Part shown: positions 1 through 9,042 of the stretch, in pieces
Layout: the number at the start of each line of letters is the position of its first letter
Numbering within the stretch: position 1 is the first letter of the stretch
Origin: Gautieria morchelliformis
Taxonomy: Eukaryota; Basidiomycota; Agaricomycetes; Gomphales; Gomphaceae
Reading direction: 5' to 3'
Assembly: GCA_015179125.1 (NCBI GenBank)
Contig: WHVA01000012.1
Coordinates: 1-64,000 of the forward strand
Length of the DNA: 64,000 nt
Program-made: the position numbers and the translations under genes
Notes under the pieces: generated by a model
What the model was told of the DNA's origin: nothing
Databases searched by the model: none
The model's input: the letters and a program-made list of their open reading frames with translations, nothing else

Positions 1-409
1 CTCTGACTCCCTCTCAGTTCCGCTCACTTCCGACACAATCTCTGCACCCCCGTTTACAGCATTGATCAACTCTGGTTCGACTCATTGTTTCCTTGATTCC
101 AACTTTGTTTTGAAACATAAACTTCCGACCCGCAACATTCCAACAATTCCGCTCCGCCTTTTTGACGGGTCATCCAACACGGCAATTTCCCAAGTCGTGG
201 ACCTGTCTATCCGTTTCACTACTGGGGACAACCATGAAGTTACATTTTATGTTACTCCACTAGATGCTAGCTGTTCGGTTGTACTAGGACACAATTGGCT
301 CACCCGATATAATCTGTCGATTAACTGGGCATTGGGTCAGATACAGTCCTGTACCCCGGATCAACTTCCGTCTATTCCAATGTCATCCGCAAAGATGGCT
401 CAGGCCTCT
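1..409 (+). mobile_element. GypA copy A1, protease-region fragment
   Basis: Part of a Ty3/Gypsy polyprotein: the retropepsin-like region, recognisable by residues such as THCFLDS and VVLGHNWLTRYNL, which match the same part of GypA copy A3 (minus strand, near 54700-55010). The window opens inside this element, so its gag and 5' LTR are not visible. It stops at 409, where GypB copy B1 is inserted, and resumes at 11285. The 5-bp direct repeat CCTCT (405-409 and 11285-11289) marks that insertion. Seen: homology to A3 and the clean split. Inferred: one original element. Confidence 0.85.
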
Positions 410-1183
410 TGTAAATAACTTAGATACCATACATGTACTCTAGTTATTACATAATACCAGTGGGTCCCTTAGGGACCCACTGTATAGTTTATGCGTGGGA
501 ACCGGCCAGCGGTTCCCATCGCATCTTACTCCTATACTGTCACTACGTAGCATCAGAATACCACTAGGGATGCACACCGTGCCGTACATCCACGGCTGTA
601 CGGTGCCATATTACGGCCACGGCACCTGTACCGTCAAGGCTCGGTGTGCTGTGCCGACAGTACGGTATATGGTACGGTTTGACACCGTATATACTGTACA
701 AATATGGCCGTGTACGGTATGTACGGTATGTATACGGCATGCATCGGTAAACGCCGAAAACGTGTTAGCCGAGCCAAAAACACAGCGCCTGACAGGCGCT
801 ACTGCTGGCACGTACACATCGGGCATGCCTAATTAGTCTGCATAGGCTGACATAAAGCGCAGCTACCTGTGTAGGCCGCATAGGTGAGCATACTAATATA
901 ATGCAACGTCATAGTCTACGCGGATCAGTCACTAACCGATCTTCCAATAGCCCCACCGTATAATATTGCCGTCAACCGTAATACGGCCGGTACAGTGCTG
1001 TACCGTACCGTCAGAGGGGAGAGGTCTTGACCATACGGACGGCATACGGTCTGCCGTATCCGTCAACCCGCGTACATTATATGGCCGTGGCCGTAATACG
1101 GACGGTGTGCATCCCTAAATACCACACATTGGTTAAGTTCTGTGCGCCCTTGTGACTCAAGGTCTAAGATTGTCATCTTTACA
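410..1183 (+). repeat. 5' LTR of B1 (interrupted)
   Basis: Starts TGTAAATAAC and ends CATCTTTACA. It matches the 3' LTR at 11072-11284 once the MITE and its target duplication are removed. It contains two adjacent perfect inverted repeats: GTGGGTCCC/GGGACCCAC near 461-481 and GGGAACC/GGTTCCC near 497-518. The internal region after the LTR begins CCTTTTTGAACTATCC; I could not match it to a tRNA primer site. Confidence 0.9.
565..1117. mobile_element. Non-autonomous hAT-type MITE
   Basis: A 553-bp insertion in the B1 5' LTR with perfect 16-bp terminal inverted repeats (TAGGGATGCACACCGT and its complement) and an 8-bp target duplication AATACCAC (557-564 and 1118-1125). An 8-bp TSD and TAGGG-type ends are diagnostic of the hAT superfamily. 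It encodes no transposase. The interior is crowded with ACGGTA/TACCGT-like hexamers on both strands, resembling the subterminal motifs bound by hAT transposases. The uninterrupted 3' LTR of B1 is the empty site. It inserted after B1 and its TIRs are still perfect, so it is probably fairly young. Confidence 0.93.
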
Positions 1184-1321
1184 CCTTTTTGAACTATCCT
1201 GCGGTTGATCGCCACGTGACCAACCGATTGTGGATTCGAAGCAATCTTGAAAAAGATAGCTGCATCGACGACTAAACATTGTTGAGACCCTCCAGTAGAC
1301 CTTCTACTGTCGGCTGCGAGC

Positions 1322-3242
1322 ATGATGATTCCACGCAGTCGAAGACGGACACGAGCAACGAGCTCGCGGTCCACACCACAGGCACAGCCCAGCGACATGA
1401 CGGCTGATACTACCCTGGACCAAGAGTCCAGGATGTTAGAAGACAGAGAGATCGTAGATCTCACCGCCCTCGTCCCCCCAGTGGAAGACGAGGAAAATCC
1501 CAACCATGTCTCATCGAGCGTGGCTGAGGAAGAGACGACGCCGGGCAACCAGCCGGTGCCGCCCCCCCAATCCCCTCTGCCCAGAGATAAAGGAAAGGGC
1601 AGAGAAGTCTCGCCGTCGTCAGATGGCAAAGCATCAACATCAAGACGGGCACAAAGCCATGACTCAAACCGCTGCTCACGAAGTAGAGCAACGACGATCA
1701 TCCCTGAAGGGGGACGACGGCAAAAAAGACGAGCCCCAGACGATGGTCAGGGCTCAGAATACTCGAGCTCCAGTTGCAAGAGCTTGAGAGCTCACACCAT
1801 TGACCACGAGATGGCAGAGGCCCTGAATAAGCAGCTGCAGGCTGCGCTGCACCGAAGCACGCTGACGCGCCACAAGCACGATCAGCTGGCATTGCAGCTT
1901 GACAACGCCGCCTCTGCCTTTATGGCAATCGGCAAGGAACTCCACCAAGCGGAGGAGATCAGGCTGCAAGATGCAGCTACACTGGAGGACGTCCAGAAAG
2001 CCCTCCGCCCACGTGGGGAACGCAACACAACACATCCGAGCTCACGACAGTCCGCAGCTAACGAACGCGGTCACAACGCAGAAGACCCGCGCTGAAAGGA
2101 GCGGGACAAGCAGCGAATGCCGCTGCCAGCCGTCCCGGTCAAACAGGACATGAGGTTCAGGAATGAACCTCAACAGCAACCGGCTACCCCAACGGACAGC
2201 CATAAGATGATCTAACAGATCGTCAGGGAACAGGTCGCCTCAGAGCCTGACTCTGAAACGACGACCAAGAGCTTAGAGCTCGAAGTCGCGCACTGGCAGC
2301 ATAAAGAGGCCGCAGCCGCACGCCGCCATACACGGGCCCTCGAACTACTAGCGAAGAACCCTGAAGAAGCGGTGGCCCACAGCCACACAGCTCAGCTGCC
2401 CGACGAGCAGCTCATGTGAGCCGTACAGGACTCACGGCAGGCACGTGCAGCCTACAACAGCAGGCTGCAGATCTGCAACGTGGGACTGACTGGGGATACC
2501 AGGCACAAAATGCCCCCGGACCCGAGAGCACAAAATGCTCCTGATCCCGAGCCCGATCTGGGCCTGGGGCCCATCAGGGCATACAACAGCCTGCCCCGTG
2601 CGGCGTCACAGCCACGCGAGCGATCCATGGCCCTAACGGAAGGCCAGGGAATCCCTGATCAGGCTGACGTCATTGTACGATGGGATCACACAGATGATCC
2701 GCATAGCGTTAGCAGACACCGCGGACACAGACCCAGAGAAGTCTGTGCTAGCGAAAGCCGGCGTGAAACTGGCGCACCCCAAGCCATACGCCGGAGGATC
2801 TGACCTCAAAGAGTTTGAGATCTTCGTGGCAGCCATCTTACGATGGCTGAAAATTAATTGCCTCCTAGGGCCGACCAGCATAGACATGTAGGTCGGCTAC
2901 ATGGGCACTCGCCTCACCAGCGAAGCCCAGGAATGATTCCTTCGAAACATAGAATGTTTCGATCGCCAGGTCCGCAACTGGATGCTGGAAACTGTGATGC
3001 AAGGCCTTCAAAAAAGGTTCCTGCACACACTGACGTACCACCATGCATCGAATAAATTCAACGTGGTCATGCAGGGCATGAAAACCATTCAGGAGATGCT
3101 GAATGAACTCACAAAATACGCGGCACGTATGATACAGCCGCAAGACGATTACACGTTCCGGAGACGGTTCGTGTCGGCGCTGCGTGAAACACTGCGCAAC
3201 AAAGTCCTCAAAAGGGCTACAATTCCAAGAGCAGCTCAATAG
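1322..3242 (+). pseudogene. GypB gag remnant (B1)
   Basis: Gag region of B1. The N-terminal part, after a start at 1322, is basic then acidic (VDLTALVPPVEDEENP), followed by a Gln/Leu/Ala-rich helical stretch likely to form a coiled coil. The core contains conserved segments such as GVKLAHPKPYAGGSDL and LQKRFLHTLTYHHASNKF, matching the retrotransposon gag fold and the B2 copy at 17518-18144. The zinc-knuckle region seen in B2 is missing here because of a large internal deletion leading into late RT. Several breaks; clearly dead. Many short perfect inverted repeats lie in it, for example GAGGTTC/GAACCTC at 2152-2171. Confidence 0.85.
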
Positions 3243-3429
3243 AGCAACTCTTCAAGACGGCCCGGATGATCGAGGAGGCATCCCGATACAACATGGGGAT
3301 GCGCCAGCCTGTTCTCAAGAAGTGGAGTGGGGCAAAGGCCGCCGCCCCCACGCCCAGCACAAGCTGGACGCCTGCCTGAAGCTAAACAGCCTCAAGTGTC
3401 AGGGTCATCCCCGCGACCTGCCCCACCAG

Positions 3430-5633
3430 CAAAGGGCTGGTACAGTATCTGGCACACTACATGCCAGATGTTAGCGCATATACCACCCCACTATCGAGCT
3501 GTGCGCGTAATAACCGTCCATTCGAATGGACTCCACTACTAGACAAATGCTGGCAAAGCATTAAGGCGTTGGCCTGTAAGGCCCCGATCCTGCATCCAGT
3601 AGACGCACGGTGCCCAGAGCCAATCTGGGTGATCACCGATGGGTCAAAAGTCGGTGTCGGTGCGGTCTACGGCCAAGGTCCCAACTGGAAAACCTGTCGG
3701 CCTGCCGGCTTCTTGTCAAAGAAGTTCAGCGTTGCTCAGCAACACTACCGGACTCATGAGCACGAGACAATCGCGGTGCTCAAGGCTCTCATGAAATGGG
3801 AGGACAAACTGCTGGGACAGAGATTCACCCTCGTCACAGACCACAAAGGGCTCGAATACTTCGAGACCCAGAAGAGCCTGTCTGACTGCCAGGTCAGATG
3901 GTGGGAGTTTCTCTCCCAGTTCAACTTCAACACCGTACATGTTGACGGTATAGAGAACAAGGTAGCGGACTGCCTGTCACGCTACTACGAGAACGAGTGA
4001 TGACAATCACCCGGACCACATCTTTGTAAACACAGATGCGCGTTTAGACCCGGACGGTGAGTTATTGCCCACCGACCGGTATATCGAGCTGCGAGCAGCG
4101 GCAACGAGACGGTCTAAACACCTCGCTGAGAAGACAGAGGCGAGGATAACGGAATCCGCCGCGTTAAACGAGGGCTCACGAGAGCCCGCAAGCGTCGCCG
4201 CATCACACGACGACGACGATGACGTCAGAGTCATCGCCGCAGGAAATGACGGCGCGCCCCTGGGCCAGATCATCGAGCAAGGCGTAGACCTGTCTAAGGT
4301 CTTATGAAACGCGTACCATAGGGATGCCATGTTCACAAAGATCATGGTGCACCCGGATGTGCACCCGAGATTCGGGATCCGGGACGGGCTGATCTGGACA
4401 AAAAACCAGCTCAAAAGAGACGTCATTGCCGTCCCCCGCTCTGTTCTTCAGGGGGAAGGAGGCTGATCGAAATCATCATCGATCGGGCACATCAGATAGT
4501 CGGCCACTATGGCCATCTGAAGACTTCGAACTACATTCCAAGATCATATTGGTGGCCAGGCATGAGCCCAGACATAGAGTTGTTCTGCACATTGTGCGTG
4601 AAGTGCTAGATGATGAAAACTGGGCCACAACGGCCCAAAGGCCTATTACACAGCCTACCCATTCCGGATAGGCGGTGGCAGTCGATTGGCATCGACTTCA
4701 TGGGGCCTCTGCCCAAGTCCAATGACTGTGACTACCTGATGGTAGTCATCGACCGACTAACGTCGCTCGTACACCTCGTGCCAACAACGACGAGCGTGTC
4801 AGCCAAGGGAGTAGCCTGGCTGTTTCTGAAGGAGATCGTTCGGCTCCACGGGGTTCCCGACTCTATCATCTCAGATAGAGACTTGAAGTTCACGTTGATC
4901 TTTTGGCATGAACTACAGCAACTCATGGGGACTAAGCTCCTCATGTCAACTGCCTTCCATCCCCAAACGGAGGGAGCCACCGAGCGGGCAAACTGCTCGA
5001 TCGGTCAGATATTGCGCACGGTCGTCAGAGACGATCAGAAGGATTGGGCATTGAAATGCCCGATGGTGAGGTCACCCTCGACAGCAATGTCAGTGCGACC
5101 ACAGGGTTCGCGCCCTTCGAGCTGAACCACAGCTATATGCCACGGATAGACCTCCCCATCGCCGTGGACACCCCGTTCAAGGGGGTAGCCCGGTTCACAC
5201 ATCAGGCAAAATGGAACCTGATGGTGGCACACAATGCAATCATAGAGCATCGAGTGATGCAAACATTTCATGCAAACAAGAAACGTATGGCAAGCGATAG
5301 GTACGCGGCCAAGACCGCGTCTACCTCTCAACCCAGAACCTAACTCTCCCGAAAGAGCCAGAAAACTAGTCCCACAGTACATTGGACCGTACCGCGTCGT
5401 CGAGGCCCACAACAACGCCTCGACAGTGACCCTTGATCTTCCCGACGAGTTGAAAAGCCGTCGTATTTCACCGGTCTTCCATTCAAGCCTCGTACGACGG
5501 TACGAGGCTAACAACGACGAATTATTCCCTCATCATGAGGTCAAGTCATTTTATGACTTTGGAGCAAATGACGATGAGGAGTGGCTCATCGACGAGATTA
5601 TTGCACATCGATGGATAAACTCGACGGAACTGG
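3430..5633 (+). pseudogene. GypB pol remnant: RNase H and integrase (B1)
   Basis: Late RT and RNase H (PEPIWVITDGSK, TLVTDHKGLEYF, VADCLSRYYE), then integrase with its core (IGIDFMGPLPKSNDCDYLMV, TAFHPQTEGATERAN) and the C-terminal GPYRVVEAH-type beta domain. In an intact Gypsy element this reverse-transcribes the RNA and inserts the cDNA. Protease and most of RT are absent. The span stops at NA-C; the chromodomain-like tail resumes at 8801. Several breaks. The same domains are more complete in B2. Dense short hairpins occur throughout, such as CTCGAA/TTCGAG at 3851-3865. Confidence 0.88.
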
Positions 5634-5826
5634 TGTAAAGATGTCGATCTTAGGACCTTGTATCACAAGGGCACTGCAGAACTTGACCAATGAGTGGTAT
5701 TCTGAATGCTACGTAGTGACAGGTAAGAGTAAGATACGATCAAGCTGGGGAACCGCCGGCGGTTCCCACGCACTACTATACAGTGGGGTCTTGTGGACCC
5801 CCCCCCTCTGAATCCACTTCTTTACA
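5634..5826 (-). repeat. NA-C LTR, left copy (3' LTR on minus strand)
   Basis: 193 bp from TGTAAAGATG to CTTCTTTACA, read here on the plus strand. The internal side is flanked by CCCTCCCCTT, which on the minus strand is a polypurine tract immediately before the LTR, fixing the element's orientation. It contains the inverted repeat GGGAACCGCC/GGCGGTTCCC near 5750-5767. Confidence 0.85.
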
Positions 5827-6463
5827 CCCTCCCCTTCTAGAAGGAACCCACCAGGTGAGCCAAAAGAAGCACCCCTTTGACCTTGAGAAAGGGATGGGTG
5901 TGTGGACCAGGTCATTCTGATGTACCTCAGAATAACCGCAGATCTGATGCCTCAGATCTGACATGAATGGCATGATGTCATGACATGGCATCATGGCAGA
6001 TGTGTTGGCATAGGGCATAGTACCAACACATCTGTTCTGGTGTTCATCATTCTGAACACCAGTGGTTGTGCCGGCGAAGCCGGCACTCCCCGGTTGTAGT
6101 GGGTGGTTGGTTGGTTTGGGGGCATGGTTCTTCCCCCTCTGAACCGAAACCCACGGTTGAGAACAACTTGAATGCTCTCAAACCCACAGACAGGTGATGC
6201 CTGTGGGGAACTGAACAGCCAATGATCTAGGCATCATTGGTGCCTAACTGCGAAGGATAGCAGTTATGCAGCCATAGGACCCGGCAGGGCCCTATGCAAG
6301 GAATAACCAAGGGGTCAATAATTGACCGCTTTGTGACACAATGTCACCCGTAGGACTCGGAGGAGCCCTATGCAATGAAATTACTATTGTGTCCATGGAC
6401 CTGGACACAACGGATGTGCATTTGCGTGCACGCCAGGCATGTTATGCAGGCAGAGGCACACTT
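5827..6463. repeat. Back-to-back hairpin array in NA-C (left block)
   Basis: No coding signal. Between 5939 and 6410 I count about 13 consecutive inverted repeats with short loops. Examples: CAGATCTGA/TCAGATCTG (5939-5960), CAGATGTGTTGG/CCAACACATCTG (5997-6034), CTGGTGTTCA/TGAACACCAG (6037-6062), GTGCCGGC/GCCGGCAC (6068-6086), CCCACAG/CTGTGGG (6183-6207), CCAATGAT/ATCATTGG (6219-6240), TAACTGC/GCAGTTA (6245-6266), GGTCAAT/ATTGACC (6313-6327), GTGACA/TGTCAC (6333-6347), TTGTGTCC/GGACACAA (6387-6410). An RNA from either strand would fold into a chain of stem-loops. Function unknown. Confidence 0.85.
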
Positions 6464-7145
6464 TCTGACGATCTGTTGGATCATCTCGCAGCTGTCCGTG
6501 GGGGCAGCCGGTTGCTCTTGAGGTTCATTCTTGAACCTTACGTCTGTCAGGGGACACCCTGTTTTCCATTTCCAGTTCCGACACCACACCCAGTTCCGAC
6601 ACCATTTCCGACACCGGTTCCGGTTCCGATTCCATCTCCGCCTCCGCTTTCGGAAATGATTCCACTTCTGGGAGAACGTCCACCAGTTCTGTTCGCCTTG
6701 CCAGTTCCACTCCAATTTCCGACTTCCACTCTCGGAACAGTGTCGGAAATCAAGCGACTCGCGTAATAGGTGGCATCAAGGGTCGATCAAGGGTCAGGGA
6801 GGTCAGGGAGGTGCAGGGTTGATGGCGGGTGCCAAGTGTTGTCCCTGGCTGCGCAGCGTAGTATAATACGGGCTCGCTGACATTGGGGGTCCTTAGACTT
6901 TTCTCTTTGGATTTCCCCTTGTCAGGTGAGAATCCCCTCTCTTGTATGCTCTGTTCATTTATACATACTTTGGATTTCCCCTTGTCAGTTGTGTGGTAGT
7001 GTGATCTCCACAACCAGTCAGGGTTGCCCTTACAACGTCCTGTTCGACCGGGACGGCTGGCGGCGGCATTCGCCGCTTGTCCCGCTCCTTTTGGCGCGGG
7101 TCTTCCACGTCGTGACCCCATTGGTTAGCTGCGGACTGTCACGCA
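6464..7145 (-). other. GypB gag-derived block in NA-C, split by a solo LTR
   Basis: 6464-6544 and 7035-7145 are the reverse complement of GypB sequence matching B2 around 16930-17110 (gag, between the coiled-coil and core parts). The two parts were contiguous before the solo LTR at 6545-7034 inserted. This shared block, with the related LTR, shows that NA-C descends from a GypB-like ancestor whose coding region was replaced. Confidence 0.82.
6545..7034. mobile_element. Solo LTR inside NA-C
   Basis: 490 bp beginning TGTCAGGGG and ending CCCTTACA, flanked by a perfect 5-bp TSD ACGTC (6540-6544 and 7035-7039). No internal region, so a solo LTR left by LTR-LTR recombination. It holds a degenerate TTCCGACACC-type repeat (6573-6640) and a 20-bp near-direct repeat TTTGGATTTCCCCTTGTCAG (near 6906 and 6970). 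The family is not otherwise present in this window. Confidence 0.85.
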
Positions 7146-8340
7146 CTAATGGCGGTGGCTCCGCAGGGGGCCGGCAATGCGGCAGTTGCGACATATGCCA
7201 CAACCGGGAGCTTCTGGGGACCTTTGGTGGGTCCCCAGGTGCGGATGCACGCCCCTTGGGGCGTGCCGCACCCTCCCCCCTTGACAGGAGGGAGCATGGC
7301 GGCCGGGACCGCCTCTGGGCCCGCGCGCGAATGCTGACGCGGCGGTGGGCCGGCCCTGGCACGCGGCAGGGAGCCCCAGCAGCCTGGGTGTCTGCTGGGG
7401 ACCTGGTGCGCCCCGTGGCACCCGCCGCTGACGGGGGCGGCCCTGCATGCGGCCGCGAGCGAGGGCAGGCGGAACGGTGCTGCGGGCGCGGCTTTCGCGG
7501 CGCCCGGCGGCCTCTGGGGGCCCCTTGAGGGCTCCCAGCGGTGGGTGCACGTCCCAAAGGACGTGCATCCCTGTTCCCGCTCGCTGGGAACGAGCGGGGC
7601 AGCCGAGGCGCGCTCTGGGGCGTGCGGATGTCGTTGCGCGGCGTGCGCAACATCTGGGCGGCTCTGGGGACCTCTGGATGGATGCACACTCTACAGAGCG
7701 TGCACCACCGTTCCCGCTCACTGGGAGCGAGCAGGGCGGCCGGGATGGCGCCTGGGGCCATGCGCGACCGCGGATGACGCTGCGCGCCGGGCACGGCATC
7801 TGGCAGACTCTGGGGGCCTCTGGAGGGCCCCCAGAGGTGGATGCATGCTCCAAGGAGCATGCACCACCATTCCCACTCGCTGGGAACGAGCAGGGTGGCC
7901 CCTGGGGCCGCAGGTGAGGGTGGATGGCCGCGGTCGCCAGGCGCGGTGTTTGCGACATTTGGCCGGTTCTGGGGGCCTCTGGAGGGCCCCCAGAGGTGGA
8001 TGCATGCTCCAGGGAGCATGCACCACTGTTCCCATTTGCTGGGAACGAGCGGGGCGGCCGGTATGGCACCTGGGGCCCGCAGATGACGCTGCACGGTGAA
8101 GGCGGCTTACGTGGGTCCTTCGCAGCTCTGGGGGGCTCCTGGGGGTTCCCCAGGGTGGATGGACACACCTTGGAGCATGTGCCATCGTCCGTGTGCGCCT
8201 GGGGCAACCTAGAGCGCAGATGCGCGGTGTGGGCAGTGGAAGCAGCGTCGACGAGTGTAGCATCACGTCGCATGTCACGCACAGTGTGGCCGACCTGTCT
8301 GGCCGGCTGCTGGAAGGCCTGAGGGTGCTGGAGGTGCCGT
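7146..8340. repeat. GC-rich tandem array with a three-hairpin unit
   Basis: Tandem units of about 145-160 bp begin near 7508, 7663, 7808, 7968 and 8126, with less regular copies from 7146. The best units each contain three successive stem-loops. In the unit at 7808 these are CTCTGGGGGC/GCCCCCAGAG (7808-7836), TGCATGCTCC/GGAGCATGCA (7842-7863) and TTCCCA/TGGGAA (7870-7886). Related stems occur at 7379-7405 (CCCCAGCAG/CTGCTGGGG) and in the GCACGTCC/GGACGTGC pair near 7547-7566. Long open frames exist on both strands, but these look like a product of GC content and repetition. No protein family recognised. Confidence 0.85.
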
Positions 8341-8619
8341 GGCGCGTGGATGCGTCCCAGAGGGACGCCATCGCATTCGTCCATGGCCCTGCAGAGGCTT
8401 TGCCAACGCTCCTCGCTGGCCTCTGCCTAGAACCACGCCTCGCTGGGCGTCATCTCGCACGCCTTCACCCAGCGAGTGAGCCGTCCATTCCTCCTCTCCA
8501 TCATCGAGTCCAACTCGGACTCGGAATATTCCCGTGATGAAAACATCACGGCGACAGCGTTCTCAACGGTGAACCGCTGTCTGCACTGCAGTCTTTTTTA
8601 AAAGACTGCAGAAGGTTCA
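8341..8619. repeat. Hairpin run in NA-C (right block)
   Basis: Successive perfect inverted repeats: GCGTCCC/GGGACGC (8352-8368), CGAGTCC/GGACTCG (8505-8523), CCGTGATG/CATCACGG (8532-8551), GACAGCG/CGCTGTC (8553-8581) and a 12-bp stem CTGCAGTCTTTT/AAAAGACTGCAG with a 2-nt loop (8586-8611). On the minus strand, the element's sense, this block lies just inside the 5' LTR and would form the RNA leader. Confidence 0.82.
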
Positions 8620-8800
8620 AGAGTGGCTTGATACCTGTTTATCACAAGGGCATGCTGAATTCAACCAGTTTGTGGTAATTCAGATGCTACGTAGTGACGG
8701 TGACAGGTAAAGATTAAGCTGGGGAACCGCCGGCAGTTCCCACGCACTACTATACAGTGGGGTCTTGTGGACCCCCCCCCTCTGAATCCACTTCTTTACA
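8620..8800 (-). repeat. NA-C LTR, right copy (5' LTR on minus strand), diverged
   Basis: Aligns to the left LTR from about the shared TATCACAAGGGCA motif outwards and ends CTTCTTTACA at 8800. Its inner end has diverged strongly from the left copy, so the left boundary is approximate. The two LTRs differ far more than the B1 pair do, implying old age or recombination between LTR variants. Confidence 0.7.
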
Positions 8801-8939
8801 CCTGGAGTTCCAGGTCCACTGGACCCTAGGTGACGTGACATGGGAACCCATGTCATCCTGCAAGGACCTTGAAGCCCTAGATAACTATCTAGAGCTTCAG
8901 GGGGTGAGCAAGCCACGCGACCTCCCCAGACGCCACTAG
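8801..8939 (+). pseudogene. GypB pol tail: chromodomain-like end (B1)
   Basis: Continuation of B1 pol after NA-C. Encodes the shadow-chromo-like end shared with B2 and B3 (residues such as TLGDVTWEPMSSCKDLEAL and YLELQGVSKPRDLPRRH). Chromodomains at the integrase C terminus of Gypsy chromoviruses steer integration to marked chromatin; that role is family knowledge. Confidence 0.8.
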
Positions 8940-9042
8940 ACGCGTCTGTCACATGCAGACCATGTGACCGGCGCGGTTAAATTTTCGCCTCGGATCTTTC
9001 TGAGGGCGCATCGCTTCTTGGAAGCTAACCACCATCATCCCC

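Larger units (their letters stand above)
5634..8800 (-). mobile_element. NA-C, non-autonomous LTR element nested in B1
   Basis: A 3.17-kb insertion bounded by TGTAAAG...CTTTACA, with LTRs that are the reverse complement of GypB-type LTRs, so NA-C reads on the minus strand. Flanks are ACTGG (5629-5633) and CCTGG (8801-8805), a 5-bp TSD with one mismatch. It encodes no protease, RT or integrase. The interior is a hairpin array (5827-6463), a short block homologous to GypB gag (6464-7145, split by a solo LTR), a GC-rich tandem repeat (7146-8340) and a second hairpin run (8341-8619). Its left LTR end is identical to the B2 LTR end over about 91 bp, so a GypB relative probably mobilised it. Confidence 0.87.

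Noticed and set aside
495-836. Plus-strand 113-codon frame in the B1 5' LTR
   Set aside because: It runs from LTR into the hAT MITE and consists of ACGGTA-motif translations; not coding.
6341-6766. 141-codon Pro/Thr-rich frame
   Set aside because: It crosses the boundary of a solo LTR and is built on a degenerate TTCCGACACC-type repeat; not a gene.
7500-8200. CRISPR-like regular repeats with palindromes
   Set aside because: Units are 145-160 bp with no short repeat-spacer pattern and no cas genes; the context is a eukaryotic retroelement nest.
7146-8384. 412-codon open frame on the minus strand of NA-C, with repeated SLEHASTSGGPPEAPR-like units
   Set aside because: Several frames on both strands are open here because the tandem repeat is GC-rich; no domain or codon bias favours one. 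Treated as a shadow of the hairpin repeat.
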